NCBI GenBank assembly: GCA_028583405.1
Contig: CM053246.1
Span: forward strand, 8,755,867-8,819,866
DNA length: 64,000 bases
DNA from: Pogonophryne albipinna
Lineage: Eukaryota > Chordata > Actinopteri > Perciformes > Artedidraconidae
Reading direction: 5' to 3'
A program made the translations under genes and the position numbers. This document shows positions 47,046 to 62,156 of the stretch, piece after piece; position 1 is the stretch's first letter; each line of letters opens with the position of its first letter. The notes below the pieces were generated by a model. It was not told the origin of the DNA, searched no databases, and saw only the letters and a list, made by a program, of their open reading frames with translations.

Positions 47046-47115
47046 AGATAGATAGATAGATAGATAGATACTTTATTGATCCCAATGTGGGACATTATTT
47101 CATTACAGAAGCAGC
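47046..47115 (-). mobile_element. retroposon 3' end with (TATC)n tail
   Basis: Reversed, GTCCCACATTGGGATCAATA AAGTATC is followed by six TATC units, a common fish LINE or SINE tail. Nothing more of the element is clear. Confidence 0.7.
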
Positions 47116-47343
47116 ATCAAGCCATTCCCAATGCGAACTTTATGCTAACAGTATTTGCCGCTCTTTGTGATTGATAGAAAGTGAACAGGATAACTGAATC
47201 TATATTTTCTTCCACAACTCTCTTTTGTTGTACTGCATCTCACAGAAACATGTTTGAGTGCCTTGTGGCCGTCTTCTGCCTGCTTGTACTGTTGCACTGC
47301 AGCATGTCTTGGCATGGATCTACCACTTAAAACAGTGTCATAC

Positions 47344-47375
47344 AGTTGTTCCCTGTAATGATACAGGGAACAACT
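47344..47375. other. perfect 14-bp stem-loop
   Basis: AGTTGTTCCCTGTA, a 4-nt loop (ATGA), then TACAGGGAACAACT. No T-run follows and no transposon context was seen. Confidence 0.75.
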
Positions 47376-47741
47376 AATCAGTAAAATGCTTCGTAGCTTT
47401 AAAGGTAAAACGCAGGATACCTTTAAGGTACGTAGACTCTTTGGATTTTAAAATGTCGACAAACTAAATATCGTAAAGTCATGAGAACCCACATTTTTTG
47501 CATCTACAACTAAGTAGTTGCATTAATCTGCTTACCATACCTCATAATCATCCTGTGTCAATCCACGTGAGCCTTTGTGATTGAATGAGGCTTTTTATGG
47601 CCTCTGTTTCACTGATTTCAGGAAGCATATGACATTTTATATGACATGCAAAGTGCTTCAGGTCCCCGGGCATTTATGGACAAAATATTTTAGCCTGACT
47701 TTACACAGGGGTGAGAAGCAAGTATTTTATATTGTGTGTGT

Positions 47742-47896
<155 letters not shown>

Positions 47897-48298
47897 TGTT
47901 TTCAGCTTGATTAATTAGAAGATGCTCGGAGGTAATTTATGTTAATGGGTTGTGTTGCTGATTTGACATTCTCTTGCAGTAGTGATAGCTGGTAAAATGT
48001 AAGGAGAGTGTTATTTGTTCTCCTTTTATTGGTGAATTTAAAAGGAAAGTTTTAGGGTTTTGGGAATCTTGTTTTTAAAAGCCAGATAGTAACTCCATTT
48101 TATTTTCTAGGTAAAGAAGGGAACTTCTGAGATTTTTAAGGCACAGTGCTTTAATTTCTTATCTGGATTTATCTTTTAATTTGATCGAGAAAAAAAGGTG
48201 CAACCTCAATTGGCCCAAATATCTACAGTCAATATAGAATATCGGATATAATGTTCTTTGTCTTGCTGGGAATTTTGTCTTAACACCCAGATGCATTT

Positions 48299-49088
48299 TT
48301 TTCAAACCTTTATTTATCCAGGTGAATCCCTTGAGATCATTGATCTCTTTTTCAAGGGAGACCTGCTCAAGTAGGTTCCACATGAAACATAAAAACATAA
48401 AACAACAGAACAACAAAAAGGACATCATACAGCATCATTACAGGGATTACAATTTACATAACTATCCACATGAGCAGGTACCAACAGCATCCGATTGAGT
48501 AGCATCCAACTGAGCTTTAAAAACATGTAGTGGCACCAGATTGTTCAGTTTCCATTTAATTTGCAGACTGTTCCAAGACAGAGGAGCTGCGCATCTAAAA
48601 GCTATCTTCCCTAAGACAGTCCTAGCAGTTGGCACATTTAATAAAACCACAGCATGCGATCTCAGGCGGTAGCCACTTACAATTCGCCGTGAGATCAGTG
48701 AGCAGATGTAGGATGGAAGTTTCCCTAACATGGCTTTGTATATAAAAATGTACCAGTGACTGAGCCTCCATACAGTTAGTGAAAGTAAACCAGCCCTTGC
48801 ATACAGGGTACAGTGATGGGTTAATGCTTTACAGTTTGTCACAAATCTCAGTGCGCTGTGATACGCAGCATCTAACTTGACCAGGCAATTGGCAGGTGCA
48901 TTCATATACATCAAATCACCATAGTCCAGCACAGGTAAAAAGGTCACAGTGACTAGCCTTTTCCTGGCCTCAAGCGAGAAACAGGACTTGTTTCTGTAGA
49001 AGAAACCTAGCCTAATCCTCAGCTTTTTAAGCAGGTTATTGACATGAAGTTTAAAAGTGAGACAATCATCATGCATAAGCATGTTTGA
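48299..49088 (-). mobile_element. LINE 3' fragment with stem-loop tail
   Basis: On the minus strand the frame gives DDCLTFKLHVNNLLKKLRIR, FFYRNKSCFSLEARKRLV, FLPVLDYGDLMYMNAP, YHSALRFVTNC and HWYIFIYKAMLGKLPSYICS. This is the C-terminal part of a fish LINE; clade uncertain. The 3' end has TCTCCCTTGAAAAAGAGATC and ends ATAAATAAAGGTTTG. ATGCATTT at 48291-48298 and 49089-49096 gives an 8-bp target duplication. The frame reaches upstream of the insertion to 49163 by chance. Confidence 0.87.
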
Positions 49089-49096
49089 ATGCATTT

Positions 49097-50462
<1,366 letters not shown>

Positions 50463-51143
50463 GAAGTTAGTGTTTCATTTTCTATGTACACTTCTTTTGT
50501 TTGTTACTTTAATTGAGATAAACATGCCATGCTATGCCATTTGTTCATATCAATTTAGAACAATATGCTGGGAATCAAGTCTGCATGTCAAGAGTTTTTC
50601 CCTTTCGTACAAGCACACTACAGGCGATTGCCTGGGTCAAATATGTTCTCACTAGCTGTAACTACTCTGATAGGTTAGGCTCAGAGAAGAGAAGAGAATG
50701 GGCCAACTTGCTAGCTTTTGATGACCCAGGAGGCAATGAAGGACTCTATCATTATTGGCTGAATCAGACAATACACAGACTGAGTATCAGGGAACCAGCA
50801 GGGTAAATAGTGGGCAATCTGACCTTTTGGGGGCCTCAATACACATGGCTTCATTTATTGTGTCATCAGTCATAAAGCTAGGAAACCACTGCTGTAATAT
50901 ATACAGCACACAATAGAGTGACAATCAGCTGATCCCAGTTGAATATAAATTACTCAAATGGGAAGTCTCACTTAATTTCAAAGCATAATAAACTGCAAAT
51001 CAGGGGATATACATTATTTAAGTCTTTCCTCTACGGGCTAACATCTTCAATTGCTGAAAGAGAAAGTTTGCAAGCTCAAGTAGCTAAAGCTAGCAAAGCT
51101 GAACGGATTGTAATTAACTGTTGATTTAAGTTGGGTATAAAGC
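50463..51143. other. no gene recognised
   Basis: No feature beyond short unconvincing frames. Confidence 0.5.
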
Positions 51144-51151
51144 TTGAGCAG

Positions 51152-51891
51152 CAGTGGCGGCTCCAGAGTATTTTTGTTGGGTAACCTATGGTAGGGCTAA
51201 CCCATACAGTGATGGGGCTCAAGTCAGTATTTGCAATGTAATTACATACACTGGTACTCTCTTGAGAAGAAAAATAAATAAATCTATTACTCCACGACAT
51301 ATTTAAAAAAATGAATGCTATTTTAGTTTTTTGTTACTTTGTTCTGAAAGCTGAACCTGCTGCTCCTCACAGAGAGAAGAGGGAAGAGGCGGTGAATTAC
51401 TTTACATTGTGGATAAGGGTGGATAGCCCCCATTGTTCTGTGTGTCAAAATGAAAGACAGCCCACACACCTATCAATCATCAAACCGTGGGGTCTTATTT
51501 CATCACGTGTTGATTTCTATACGTAATGTTGTATCGATGTATATAGAGATGTACGACAGCAAAAGTATTCTCCGTCGGGACTTCCTGCAACAACACCACG
51601 CTGTTATCTTGATTCTGATTGGCCAGAAGACATTATCAAAGATGTTCTATTGAGAAGACGATCACTCTGTGACAAAAGTTTTCTAAACCGTTTCTAGTCT
51701 TCGGTATTTCCAGACAAGTGGCTGCTGAATTCAATATGACTAACTGCTGTCTGTGCAATTTACTCCGCGCGAGTTGGCGGACTTTATTTTGCTTACTTTA
51801 ACATCATTTTTCATGGTGGGGCTAAGGTGGGGCTAAGCCATTTCTTGGTATGGCTGTAGCCTACCCCAGCCATACCCTGGCGCCGCCACTG
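51152..51891. mobile_element. hAT-type element, 8-bp TSD
   Basis: Left end CAGTGGCGGCTCCAGAGTAT and reversed right end CAGTGGCGGCGCCAGGGTAT are inverted repeats. TTGAGCAG flanks exactly at 51144-51151 and 51892-51899. The element is 740 bp with no transposase; a GGGGCTAAGGTGGGGCTAAG direct repeat lies near the right end (about 51818). Confidence 0.9.
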
Positions 51892-51899
51892 TTGAGCAG

Positions 51900-54800
51900 T
51901 AAAACGTATGATAAGATTAACCTCTTTTAGTTAGCCTCTGTGATAAAGAATGTTACAAGATTGACTAAATTAAGCTAAAGTATGCTACGGTGTAACATCA
52001 AAATGCAGGAAAACAGGAAGTGACAACACACGATCAGCGTACAAATTCCCATCCTTGCGTCAGCATATAAATTGCATTTAGCATAAATCTGTTCATTTCC
52101 GGCCATATCGACATGAAGAATGAGTAGGTGTCATATTGAAGGAACTTCATGCTGTTGAGATTAATTATTGCAAGTGCTGAAACCAGAGAACTCGCACCCC
52201 CCTCTGACTTTGCATTAACACACACCAAAGTGCTCGGCTACCTAACCACACGTTCACCCTGGAGCCATTTCACTTTTCACAAGCTTTAATGAGTAAATGG
52301 AGGAGTAGCAACAGTCTGTAGGCATCTCAGGGTCACAGACTGTAATGTGAATCGCATGAAGTTGGTGATTCAGCAGTGGGAATCACAGGACAAGGAATAG
52401 TAGATTATACAAAGTTTGGATCACCTGCAGGTCTGATTGGGCTCATTGAATATTTTATTAGAGAAACCAAGTCCCCCTCAAACTTTTTTACAAACTGGAA
52501 TAATGTATTCAAACATATCTTATAAAACATATAAACTTGAGCGTTCAGGCTCAAATACATTATTCGATAAAACATAAATGCATTTGGACATTTAGACACT
52601 TTCACCCTGTGTGCAAGGCCAGTTAGTGGCAAAAATAGGGTAACCACTTTCATACAATCGACCGCCAGATTGGGATTTTCTTTGTTAGTTTTCAGAAGAA
52701 CACGCAGGAGGTCCAAAAGTATTCTCTAAAGTTTACAGAGAAAAACAGAAAAGGTTGGAGATTGCCGTGTAACTGGCAGAAAAGTATTGATGATCTGGTT
52801 GTTGCTGGATTTAAGTAAGTAAGAATAATTAAGCTTAAAAAAACACTTGCAGTCAAGCTTAATTTTGGCAGGCAGAAAATTACAAACAGACATTGCGTCT
52901 GTATTCACAGAACTGGCACTAAAGATGATGATTTCATCTTAAAGATGGATACCAACTCTAAACATTTAAAGACTGAAGCTCGATGATTTATTCTAATGGC
53001 ATACTGGAGTTTACATTCATCATCAGAAATACCCTTTGAGAAAGGTGCTTGTCTTGATGGTTTAACAGCATGATGGTTTACAACCTGACTTCTACATGTT
53101 CTCAAAACGTTCCAGCAATGCTGTGATGTTTCCAGATTTCAGCAACTACATTTCACTATGTTGACTACATATTACTATTATGTGATAGTAATGAAAGAAA
53201 ATTACCTGCAAGTTTTAGTAAAGCAGAATTGTCCTTTATTTACCTCCAATATTCATGAGCATATAGATTTGGTACTGGCCTTCAAATTATTTGTTTCTCT
53301 TTTTCATCATTAATAGTGACTAATGATGGAATATTTCCAGCCGAATTGTTTATACCTCCTCCAGTTTTGTTGTCCAACCTATTTCAGTGATATTTTTTTG
53401 AAAATAGAATGGTTTGAAATCTGACCGACCTTCCTTAAGACGTCAGACTGAAAAGGGAATTGTCAATTGAAAGACTCCAGTGTGCTGCCGGGCACATTCA
53501 AAGGTGAAACACGGAAGCTTTGAAATAAAGTTATTACAGAGGCAGCCGTTTCATCGCTTAAGAGAAAAAATCAAAATAATTGTGCTCGTCGCAACGGGGG
53601 ACGAAAATGAAGAAAAGAAAAAAGGCAAAAATTAGAGATGAAAAACAGCCACAGGTTAGAGCGCAGTAAAAATCGTTTCATTTGGCCCATCGTCTCATTT
53701 CCATCTTGAAAGCAGGTCTATTTTGTTCTTTCTCATCTCCATCACCCCTCCACCCCAGCCTCACGCCCACTCGTCTTTTCTCTTTTCCCTATATTACTCA
53801 GCCTTTGCAAAGGCACAATGCTGATCATTCTGTGAAGGCCTTTCCGCCATTATTTGAATTAACAAATCCCCTGCAGGGTGCAGAAATGAATGCTAATGAA
53901 CAAAACACATTTTACATCTGTAGAGCTCCAAAGGGGTCTTCTTTCAACCGTAGATAGTTTTTCTTGATTTCACCATTTAAAAAAGTGGTAGTGACAGTTT
54001 TGTGATGGTGATCTCCTGACTTTGCATGCAACAGCATCATCACTTCTAAATTGTAATTTGTTCAATTCTGTGGTGAGGACCAAATAGCGACCTGCAAAAC
54101 CAACCACTCTAACAAATGTCTTTCCCATTTAAAATACTTGAAATAATTTTTTAGCCAGTGATAGTGGAGAAAAAGATAACATGTGGGGTAGGTGAGTAAG
54201 GGTAATGACAGGAAGGGAACCAGGGACTCGTTGCTCGGGGCATTTGTGGAATTTGTTGAATGAAGTAACCTAAGCCCTCAGCGATCAGATTAACCCAATG
54301 TAGTTTCTAGGCTGAACACATGGCGCTTTTAACATGCGAAACTAAGATGGTATTGAACTCTTTCGCAGAGCATGTGACTGTCAATTTGAATAACAGTCAG
54401 CTTTGGTTCACACCAGGGTTCCAGTCATGGCTTTCAAGCAGTACTACCTGCTCGAAAATTGTTTCATCAACCCTATTAAGATTTAGCATTCTGACATCTA
54501 ATAACATTTGCTAGCTTTGTCCGATTTATTTAATCTTAGACACAATCTTATTTGTATTAGTCACAGTCACTTTATGTTTGTAACAATCCCAATGAGTTTT
54601 GAGTTCAAAATGATGTCCTCACTGTAATGAGGGCACCAAATCAGAAAATGCACATGCAAAACTGAGTTGCTGTATGACATGTCAAGTAAAAAAAAAAAAA
54701 CGAGAAAAGAATACCATGCCTAATTTGTCAGTGTGAAATAGTTTCATAGTTAGCCCTGACACTTTCCCCCAATATATGAACTGACAAAAAAAATCTGCAG

Positions 54801-55120
54801 GATGTTGAGGAATCTCAGGCATACCCCCTCCCTCTCTCCCCTCCTCCCTCTCAGCCTCTATCTATGCTATTTTCAGAGGGAGAGCAGTAAGTGAAGTATT
54901 GTGAGAGGTGATACAAAAGCTTCCTTCTCAGGGGAGGAGAGGGAGCGAGAGGCAGAGGAGAGAGTTTGTAAAATATGCTGCTGACTATTCATCTCCCTGC
55001 TTTACCCAGGCTCCTAGAGAGGCCACTTCATATGCTTGGACACAAAGAATGTTCACTGTAAATAATGCAGGTATTCCACAATTTCTCCATATCTCACTTT
55101 TTTTCCCTTTTTTTCTCCAG
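51900..55120. other. no gene recognised; a low-repeat block
   Basis: No transposons seen. The stretch at 53760-53960 has TAATGA, AATTA and GGCCTTT words in repeat-poor sequence, possibly regulatory. A purine-rich stretch (about 54870-54960) gives a spurious frame. Confidence 0.4.
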
Positions 55121-55158
55121 GCCATTCAAAACGCCAGATCCATTCCAGCATATCAGCC
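55121..55158 (+). CDS. candidate 38-nt host microexon
   Basis: A strong pyrimidine tract (55091-55117) ends in CTCCAG at 55115-55120, and a donor GTAAGT starts at 55159. The exon in frame 1 reads AIQNARSIPAYQ, without stops. At 38 nt it is not a multiple of three, so skipping it would shift the frame. I do not recognise the protein. This is the only place in the window where splice signals enclose a plausible coding stretch outside transposons. It could still be chance. Confidence 0.3.
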
Positions 55159-57363
55159 GTAAGTAAAAATATGACACGTTATCATAGATGCATTGTGTTT
55201 TTGCTCCTGAAACCAACAAGCAGTTTGTGAATGGGTTTGCATTTCCTGCTCCAAGCATTTGAGGTCACTTTGCAAGGAAAACACTTGATTTGATTTACCA
55301 TGTCATCCCGTTTTCAAGCTGTGAAATCAACCCTTTTTTTTTTTTTTTTAATTAATGTCGTTTATCAGGGGTAACATTATATGCATCTTGTTTAACTAGA
55401 GGTGAGTCACCTAGATCAATATCGTGTTTGAAAAAAGTCGTATAGGAAGGTACGTCAGAAAACAGCTGCTTATTCTGTGCAGAATCAGTTCGACCACGTC
55501 TGCACGCTGCACATCAGGTAAGTGAGCTAAGATTAGTTAACATCTCCGAATTAACATGTGGGCACTTCAGAAAAAGAACAGGAGGTGAAATGCATCCTGG
55601 ACAAGCCCCCATATATGTTACGGCCACAACATAAAGAATCATTTCCGGCCTCAGTTGTGACCCACAACATATATTGACAGGCCAGACCTGATAAGGTTTA
55701 CAAGAAAAAATAATGTGTAAGGTGTATTTATATCAATATTTAAAAGCAAGCTGAACTGCAAACTAAGTTTAACAAGAGAACTGGCCAAAAAGCGGAGGGA
55801 AATCCAGGCCAGCCACACCAGGGGAAGTAGGACCCAGAGTAGGACCCAGAGTAGGTGCCCCCCCCCCCAATCTAAGAAATAAAAAAGCTGAAAGTAGACT
55901 ACCTTCTCCTCCATCCTAGAAACAAACAACAAAGGAAGTAATGGCAGTCTTAGAAGTAAACTCATATACTAAAGGCGACTGAATGCCGCAGTCCTTCAAA
56001 ACCGTCCTTCTTCGCCCAGGGTGGAAGGCCGAGAGAGAAAAAAATGGGGGGGCTGGTAACAATTCCCAATATCAGACTATTAATACCTGGTTGAAATGTG
56101 CTTATGTAGGTGCTTTGGTGTCTGTTGTGTGTAAATGGGTTTGTATGTAAGGGCCTTTAATTTGACATGTGCTGCAATCATGCTTCAATTGTGCTAATGT
56201 GTTTTCGCCTGTGTTATATGCTCATGTATGTTTTATCAAAAGCCAGGTGCATTTACATTTAAATCTGGTACATTTACATGATTGAAGTGCTGATCTAAAT
56301 TAGTATGCATTGTCCCTTCTTAAATAAATAAATACAAGAAAATGTTAATATTTGCCAAATGTGGGCTATCCTCTTAAAAACAAATATGTTGATGAAGAGC
56401 TTTTGTAGACCGTATCGTTAGCCAAACCAAGGTCAAAGAAGGAGGAATGGGAAATGTTATAAAAGAAAATGTAAAGTGAAGGCTCGAACAGCATAGTCGG
56501 GTCTGTCCAAGATATTACAAAGCTTGACAGTGATATCTGTATAAGTAGTAGCTGATAATAGCAGTAAGCAGTAGCTGATAATACAGCTCATTCACAGACC
56601 TTTCTGCACCCTGCATCCACAGCAGCAATTTGGGAATCAGGAGTGTCAACACTGTTGTTTCCCAGCAGTTGTCTATGACTGTATCTTTGTCAGCGTGCAC
56701 CACATAAGATGGCTGCCCACAGTGCATATGCTTGACTGCTCCATTCTATTGCTCACTCCAGCAGCACTCTGGGAAATGTTAATAGGGGGCAGTTAACATC
56801 AGATACAGTTCACCAGCATCTGTGCTCGACCCACCATCACCCTGATGGAGAGATGGATACAAAAAAGGTGTAGAGAGAAATACCAAGTAGGGTTAAGGAC
56901 GTCAAAGAAAGTAAAGTACACCCACTGCAGTGTATTGATGCAGGCTGGTTAATTGCACCTCTGTGCACTTGTACTAATGTATGTGTGTGTTTGTGTGTAT
57001 GTGTGCAGAGTTTAAATTATACTATATATATATGACTAAGAAGGCAGGAGGGCTCTCGTTTTCTTTCATGGCTGAAAACTAACCAAGACCTTCAACGGGG
57101 TCTTTGGGCATGGTCCCCTCGGACGAATATTGTATGCATTTTAATGTTTAAGTTACCAATATAGGAGCTTGTTTTCTGTTAAACTTATAGAAAACAAGCT
57201 CTGGTAAAGTTATAGTGATATATAAACAACGTAATCATATCACAATGTTTGTTTAATATAAAAAATCTGTATTTGCTTCCTTGTAAATGTTGTGTACACC
57301 AGTGGAGTGGAAGGCAAGTTCAGAATGGCGTTCTTAAACTTGTTTGTTATTGTGCATTTGACC
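55159..57363. other. no gene recognised; one hairpin
   Basis: Poly-T at about 55334-55349, C run at 55859-55868, and a hairpin at 57165-57201. Nothing else is identifiable. Confidence 0.45.
57165..57201. other. 13-bp stem-loop
   Basis: GAGCTTGTTTTCT (57165-57177) pairs exactly with AGAAAACAAGCTC (57189-57201), with an 11-nt loop. TACC/GGTA words outside can extend it. Confidence 0.7.
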
Positions 57364-58376
57364 AGAGGCCTGTACTACAAAGCCGGATTTTCGCTTAGCG
57401 GGCTAACTTCAGGGAAAACTCTGGGTTTCCGGTCCTACGACGCTGGTTCTCTTCTTACCGGGCTAGATCTCCATGGTAACTTATGCTGAACGGCTAACCT
57501 GCTCCAGGATAAGAGATCAACTCAGTGAAAGCACTGCCTGCTGACCAATCAGAGCTCAGTATGCGGAGTTTAAAGCTATTAAGTTATATTACAGGAGAAA
57601 GGAAATACAGAAAAGCTGCCGTTGCAGGAAAGACGGCCGGCAAAAATCACCGACTGTGTGAACGTGAACATTAATAGAATATCACCTCCCATCTTCAGAG
57701 CAATCTGACTATTATAACATTAGCGTTAAGAAAGCTTACTTCAATATCTGCCTCAACATAAGTCACCGGATCAGAGTAACATTAAGTACAGTCCGCGGCA
57801 TATCACATCATAATGTATCATATATTTCCTTATCTGAGTCAGCTGAGCCGTATCTGGCCGTGCAACACTCACAGTGTCACATACTGTATGCAGAAGTATT
57901 ATTTTAAGCAACACATTAAGTTGACGAAACACTCGAGTCAAATGTAATTAAAGTCAGATCGTGTTTTAGACGGGGCAGTGATATCATAAACCTGTTAATG
58001 TACGCATTCAAACACGTTTTCTTTTACCAGCTGTATTCACCTTGCAGGTGCAGCTATGTGGCTTTTATCCTGGATAAAGTGTTTAAGTCATGGATGTTTA
58101 AAGTTCAACGTCTTCATATTTGTCTAATATTATAGTTCACTTGTCATTCATGAAGTATGACGCTGCGCTGTCAGTAAGCTTGTCCCTGTTTGTGATTGGT
58201 CAAAAGTTGCTGTGAACGCGCTCTCAGCCGGACAGAGAAACCCTGGCTTGAGTTACTGATTTGATAAACAGCGTCGTAGGACCGCTTAGGGAGAACGCGT
58301 TTGTTTTGGGTTAGCTAAGCCGGGTAACTCAAACATATCTAGGGTATGTTGAACTGGATTTGTAGTACACACCTTT
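57364..58376. mobile_element. family C DNA element, full copy
   Basis: Left end AGAGGCCTGTACTACAAAGC and reversed right end AAAGGTGTGTACTACAAATC are inverted repeats. The size is 1013 bp. Its right half is shared with the fragment at 37136-37771. GCCTGTACTACAAAGC-type ends are common in teleost repeats; the superfamily and the target duplication are not settled. No transposase. Confidence 0.75.
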
Positions 58377-58599
58377 GATATGAGTGGTGAAACGTAACAA
58401 AAATGGCCGATGTAATAAGGACAGTTCAATGTTGATAGTTTTTACATCTGTTGGGTTCGTTGTTTATCTCGGAGGAAATTGTGTTTTGTTCGTATACAAT
58501 GATTAAAAGAAAATAGAATATACATATAAATAAAACATATTATCCTACAATATATATCACGTATATAACAATATATACAGTGGTGTTTTAATAGGATAA
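58377..58599. other. no feature
   Basis: AT-rich spacer without recognised content. Confidence 0.5.
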
Positions 58600-58880
58600 T
58601 AATATTGAATTGCAGTTTGAAAGGGTTTGGCTTTTGATGGTGGAATAAGTCCAGTTCCAGTGTATTGACTTTGAGTTCCCAACGTTCTGAGGGAGGAGTT
58701 AAACAGTGTGATGGCCACAGGCAGGAACTACTTCCTGCAGGGCATCTTGGTGGAATAAGTCTTGCACTGAAGCCACTCCTGTGCCTGACCTGCATGTCAT
58801 GGAGTGGGTGGGAGACATTTTCCAGGAAGACCTGTATCTTGAATCTCCGACACTGCTGTTCAACTCAACTTCCACAACAT
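58600..58880 (-). mobile_element. degenerate LINE fragment
   Basis: The phrases GTGTGATGGCCACAGGCAGG, AACTACTTCCTGCAGG and GACCTGCATGTCATGGAGTG are typical of the C-terminal coding region of a fish LINE read in reverse. Frames are broken, so it is an old copy; ends are approximate. Confidence 0.55.
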
Positions 58881-59138
58881 CACTGGCCTTGCAAATAAGT
58901 TTGTTGATTAATTATAGCGGAGAGAGTCCCATCAAACCCCCCTGGTAATTGGTGGCATGTTTGTGTATGCATATACCTCATGGCTTTGTGACTGAAGGGT
59001 GCACTGGTGTGAAAAGGATTTACATCACTGTGTGAAGAAGGTGTGAAGCAGAAAGACAGTTAGGTACATCTCGTCCAATGGTCCGTCTACCACTTTGGCT
59101 ACTGTTGCTCTGTCACAGTTATCTCTCACACACTGACA

Positions 59139-59154
59139 TACACACACACGCACG

Positions 59155-59250
<96 letters not shown>
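59139..59250. repeat. (CA)n microsatellite
   Basis: About 112 bp of CA, broken by CG units and one CT. Confidence 0.97.
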
Positions 59251-59251
<1 letters not shown>

Positions 59252-59429
59252 CTCGCTCTGTTGCCTCCCTGGCCCCAACATGCTGTGTGCTGCTACTCAC
59301 GCCCAGAGAAGCATTGGGCCGTAAACACACACACAAACACAATCACATACGCAATGATTTATGGCCTCCAATACAGTCAATAAGAGCCATGGCCAAGATG
59401 AAGGACTTGCTAGTAGGACACACAACAAC

Positions 59430-61312
<1,883 letters not shown>

Positions 61313-61320
61313 GTGCTTAC

Positions 61321-62148
61321 TATGGATGTAACGATACCAAAAACTCACGGTACGATAATATCGCAATAAAAAGTCCACGGTACGATATTTATCGTGATAT
61401 TGAAAAATAAAGAAAAAACATGTGAATTTTTTTTGTCTTTCTTTTTTTTTTTGCTTGAATTTTTTTTCTTTATTAAATAATAAATCTGATTTGTACAGCA
61501 TTTTAGTAGGATAGTAGTATTTTAAAGAGTCAACAATATCATAATCAGACCCTGCAATAGAATAAATCAAGTTTCATTTTAGTTTTTCAAGTAACTCAAC
61601 TCTAACTCACTCACTCAGCATATGAGCATGTCCACATTTCGAGGTAGAAGCTGGGATGTTTGGGCGTTTACAATATCCCCTGCTGTAGAAAAAACTCTCT
61701 TGCTTGGTACTGATGTTGCTGGGACAGAGAGATATGCTTTGGCCATGGGTGACAGCAGTGGGTCAAACTGTGCATTGTCTCTCCACCTCTTCGAAAACAA
61801 TACAGTTTTTGCCAAGAAGGTGAGGCTTATTGACAGGGCGAGTTATAAATATACTGTTGGTACTTGTCAATGTCTCTAGGTATGTACATGTAGCCCTATA
61901 AATACAATGTCCTTTATTGTTATCTGTTGTTTTATGTTCATGTTGTAACCTACTTGCTGCCATGTTGGACAGGTCTCCCTTGAAAAAGAGATTGATGATC
62001 TCAAAGGGACCACCTGGTTGAATAAAGGTTTAAAAAAAGAAAGAAAAAATTATTAAAAAAAAAAAAGAATCGCGGTACATTTTGTCAGTCTCATTGAGAC
62101 ATTTATTTACCGCGATATCGCGATATTCGATATATCGTTACATCCCTA
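61321..62148 (-). mobile_element. hAT element with transposase C-terminus
   Basis: Left end TATGGATGTAACGATACC and reversed right end TAGGGATGTAACGATATATC are inverted repeats, with GTGCTTAC at 61313-61320 and 62149-62156. The minus-strand frame 61615-61815 encodes LSPMAKAYLSVPATSVPSKR followed by VFSTAGDIVNAQ and LLPRNVDMLIC, the C-terminal dimerisation domain of Ac/ZBED-like hAT transposases. The rest of the transposase is deleted. A LINE tail has inserted at about 61880-62060. Confidence 0.9.
61880..62060 (+). mobile_element. LINE 3' tail inside the hAT element
   Basis: GGTCTCCCTTGAAAAAGAGATTG, then ATCTCAAAGGGACC and GAATAAAGGTTTAAAAAAAG, match the reversed end of the LINE at 48299-49088. 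The A-rich end (to about 62060) is the tail. The left limit is approximate. Confidence 0.7.
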
Positions 62149-62156
62149 GTGCTTAC

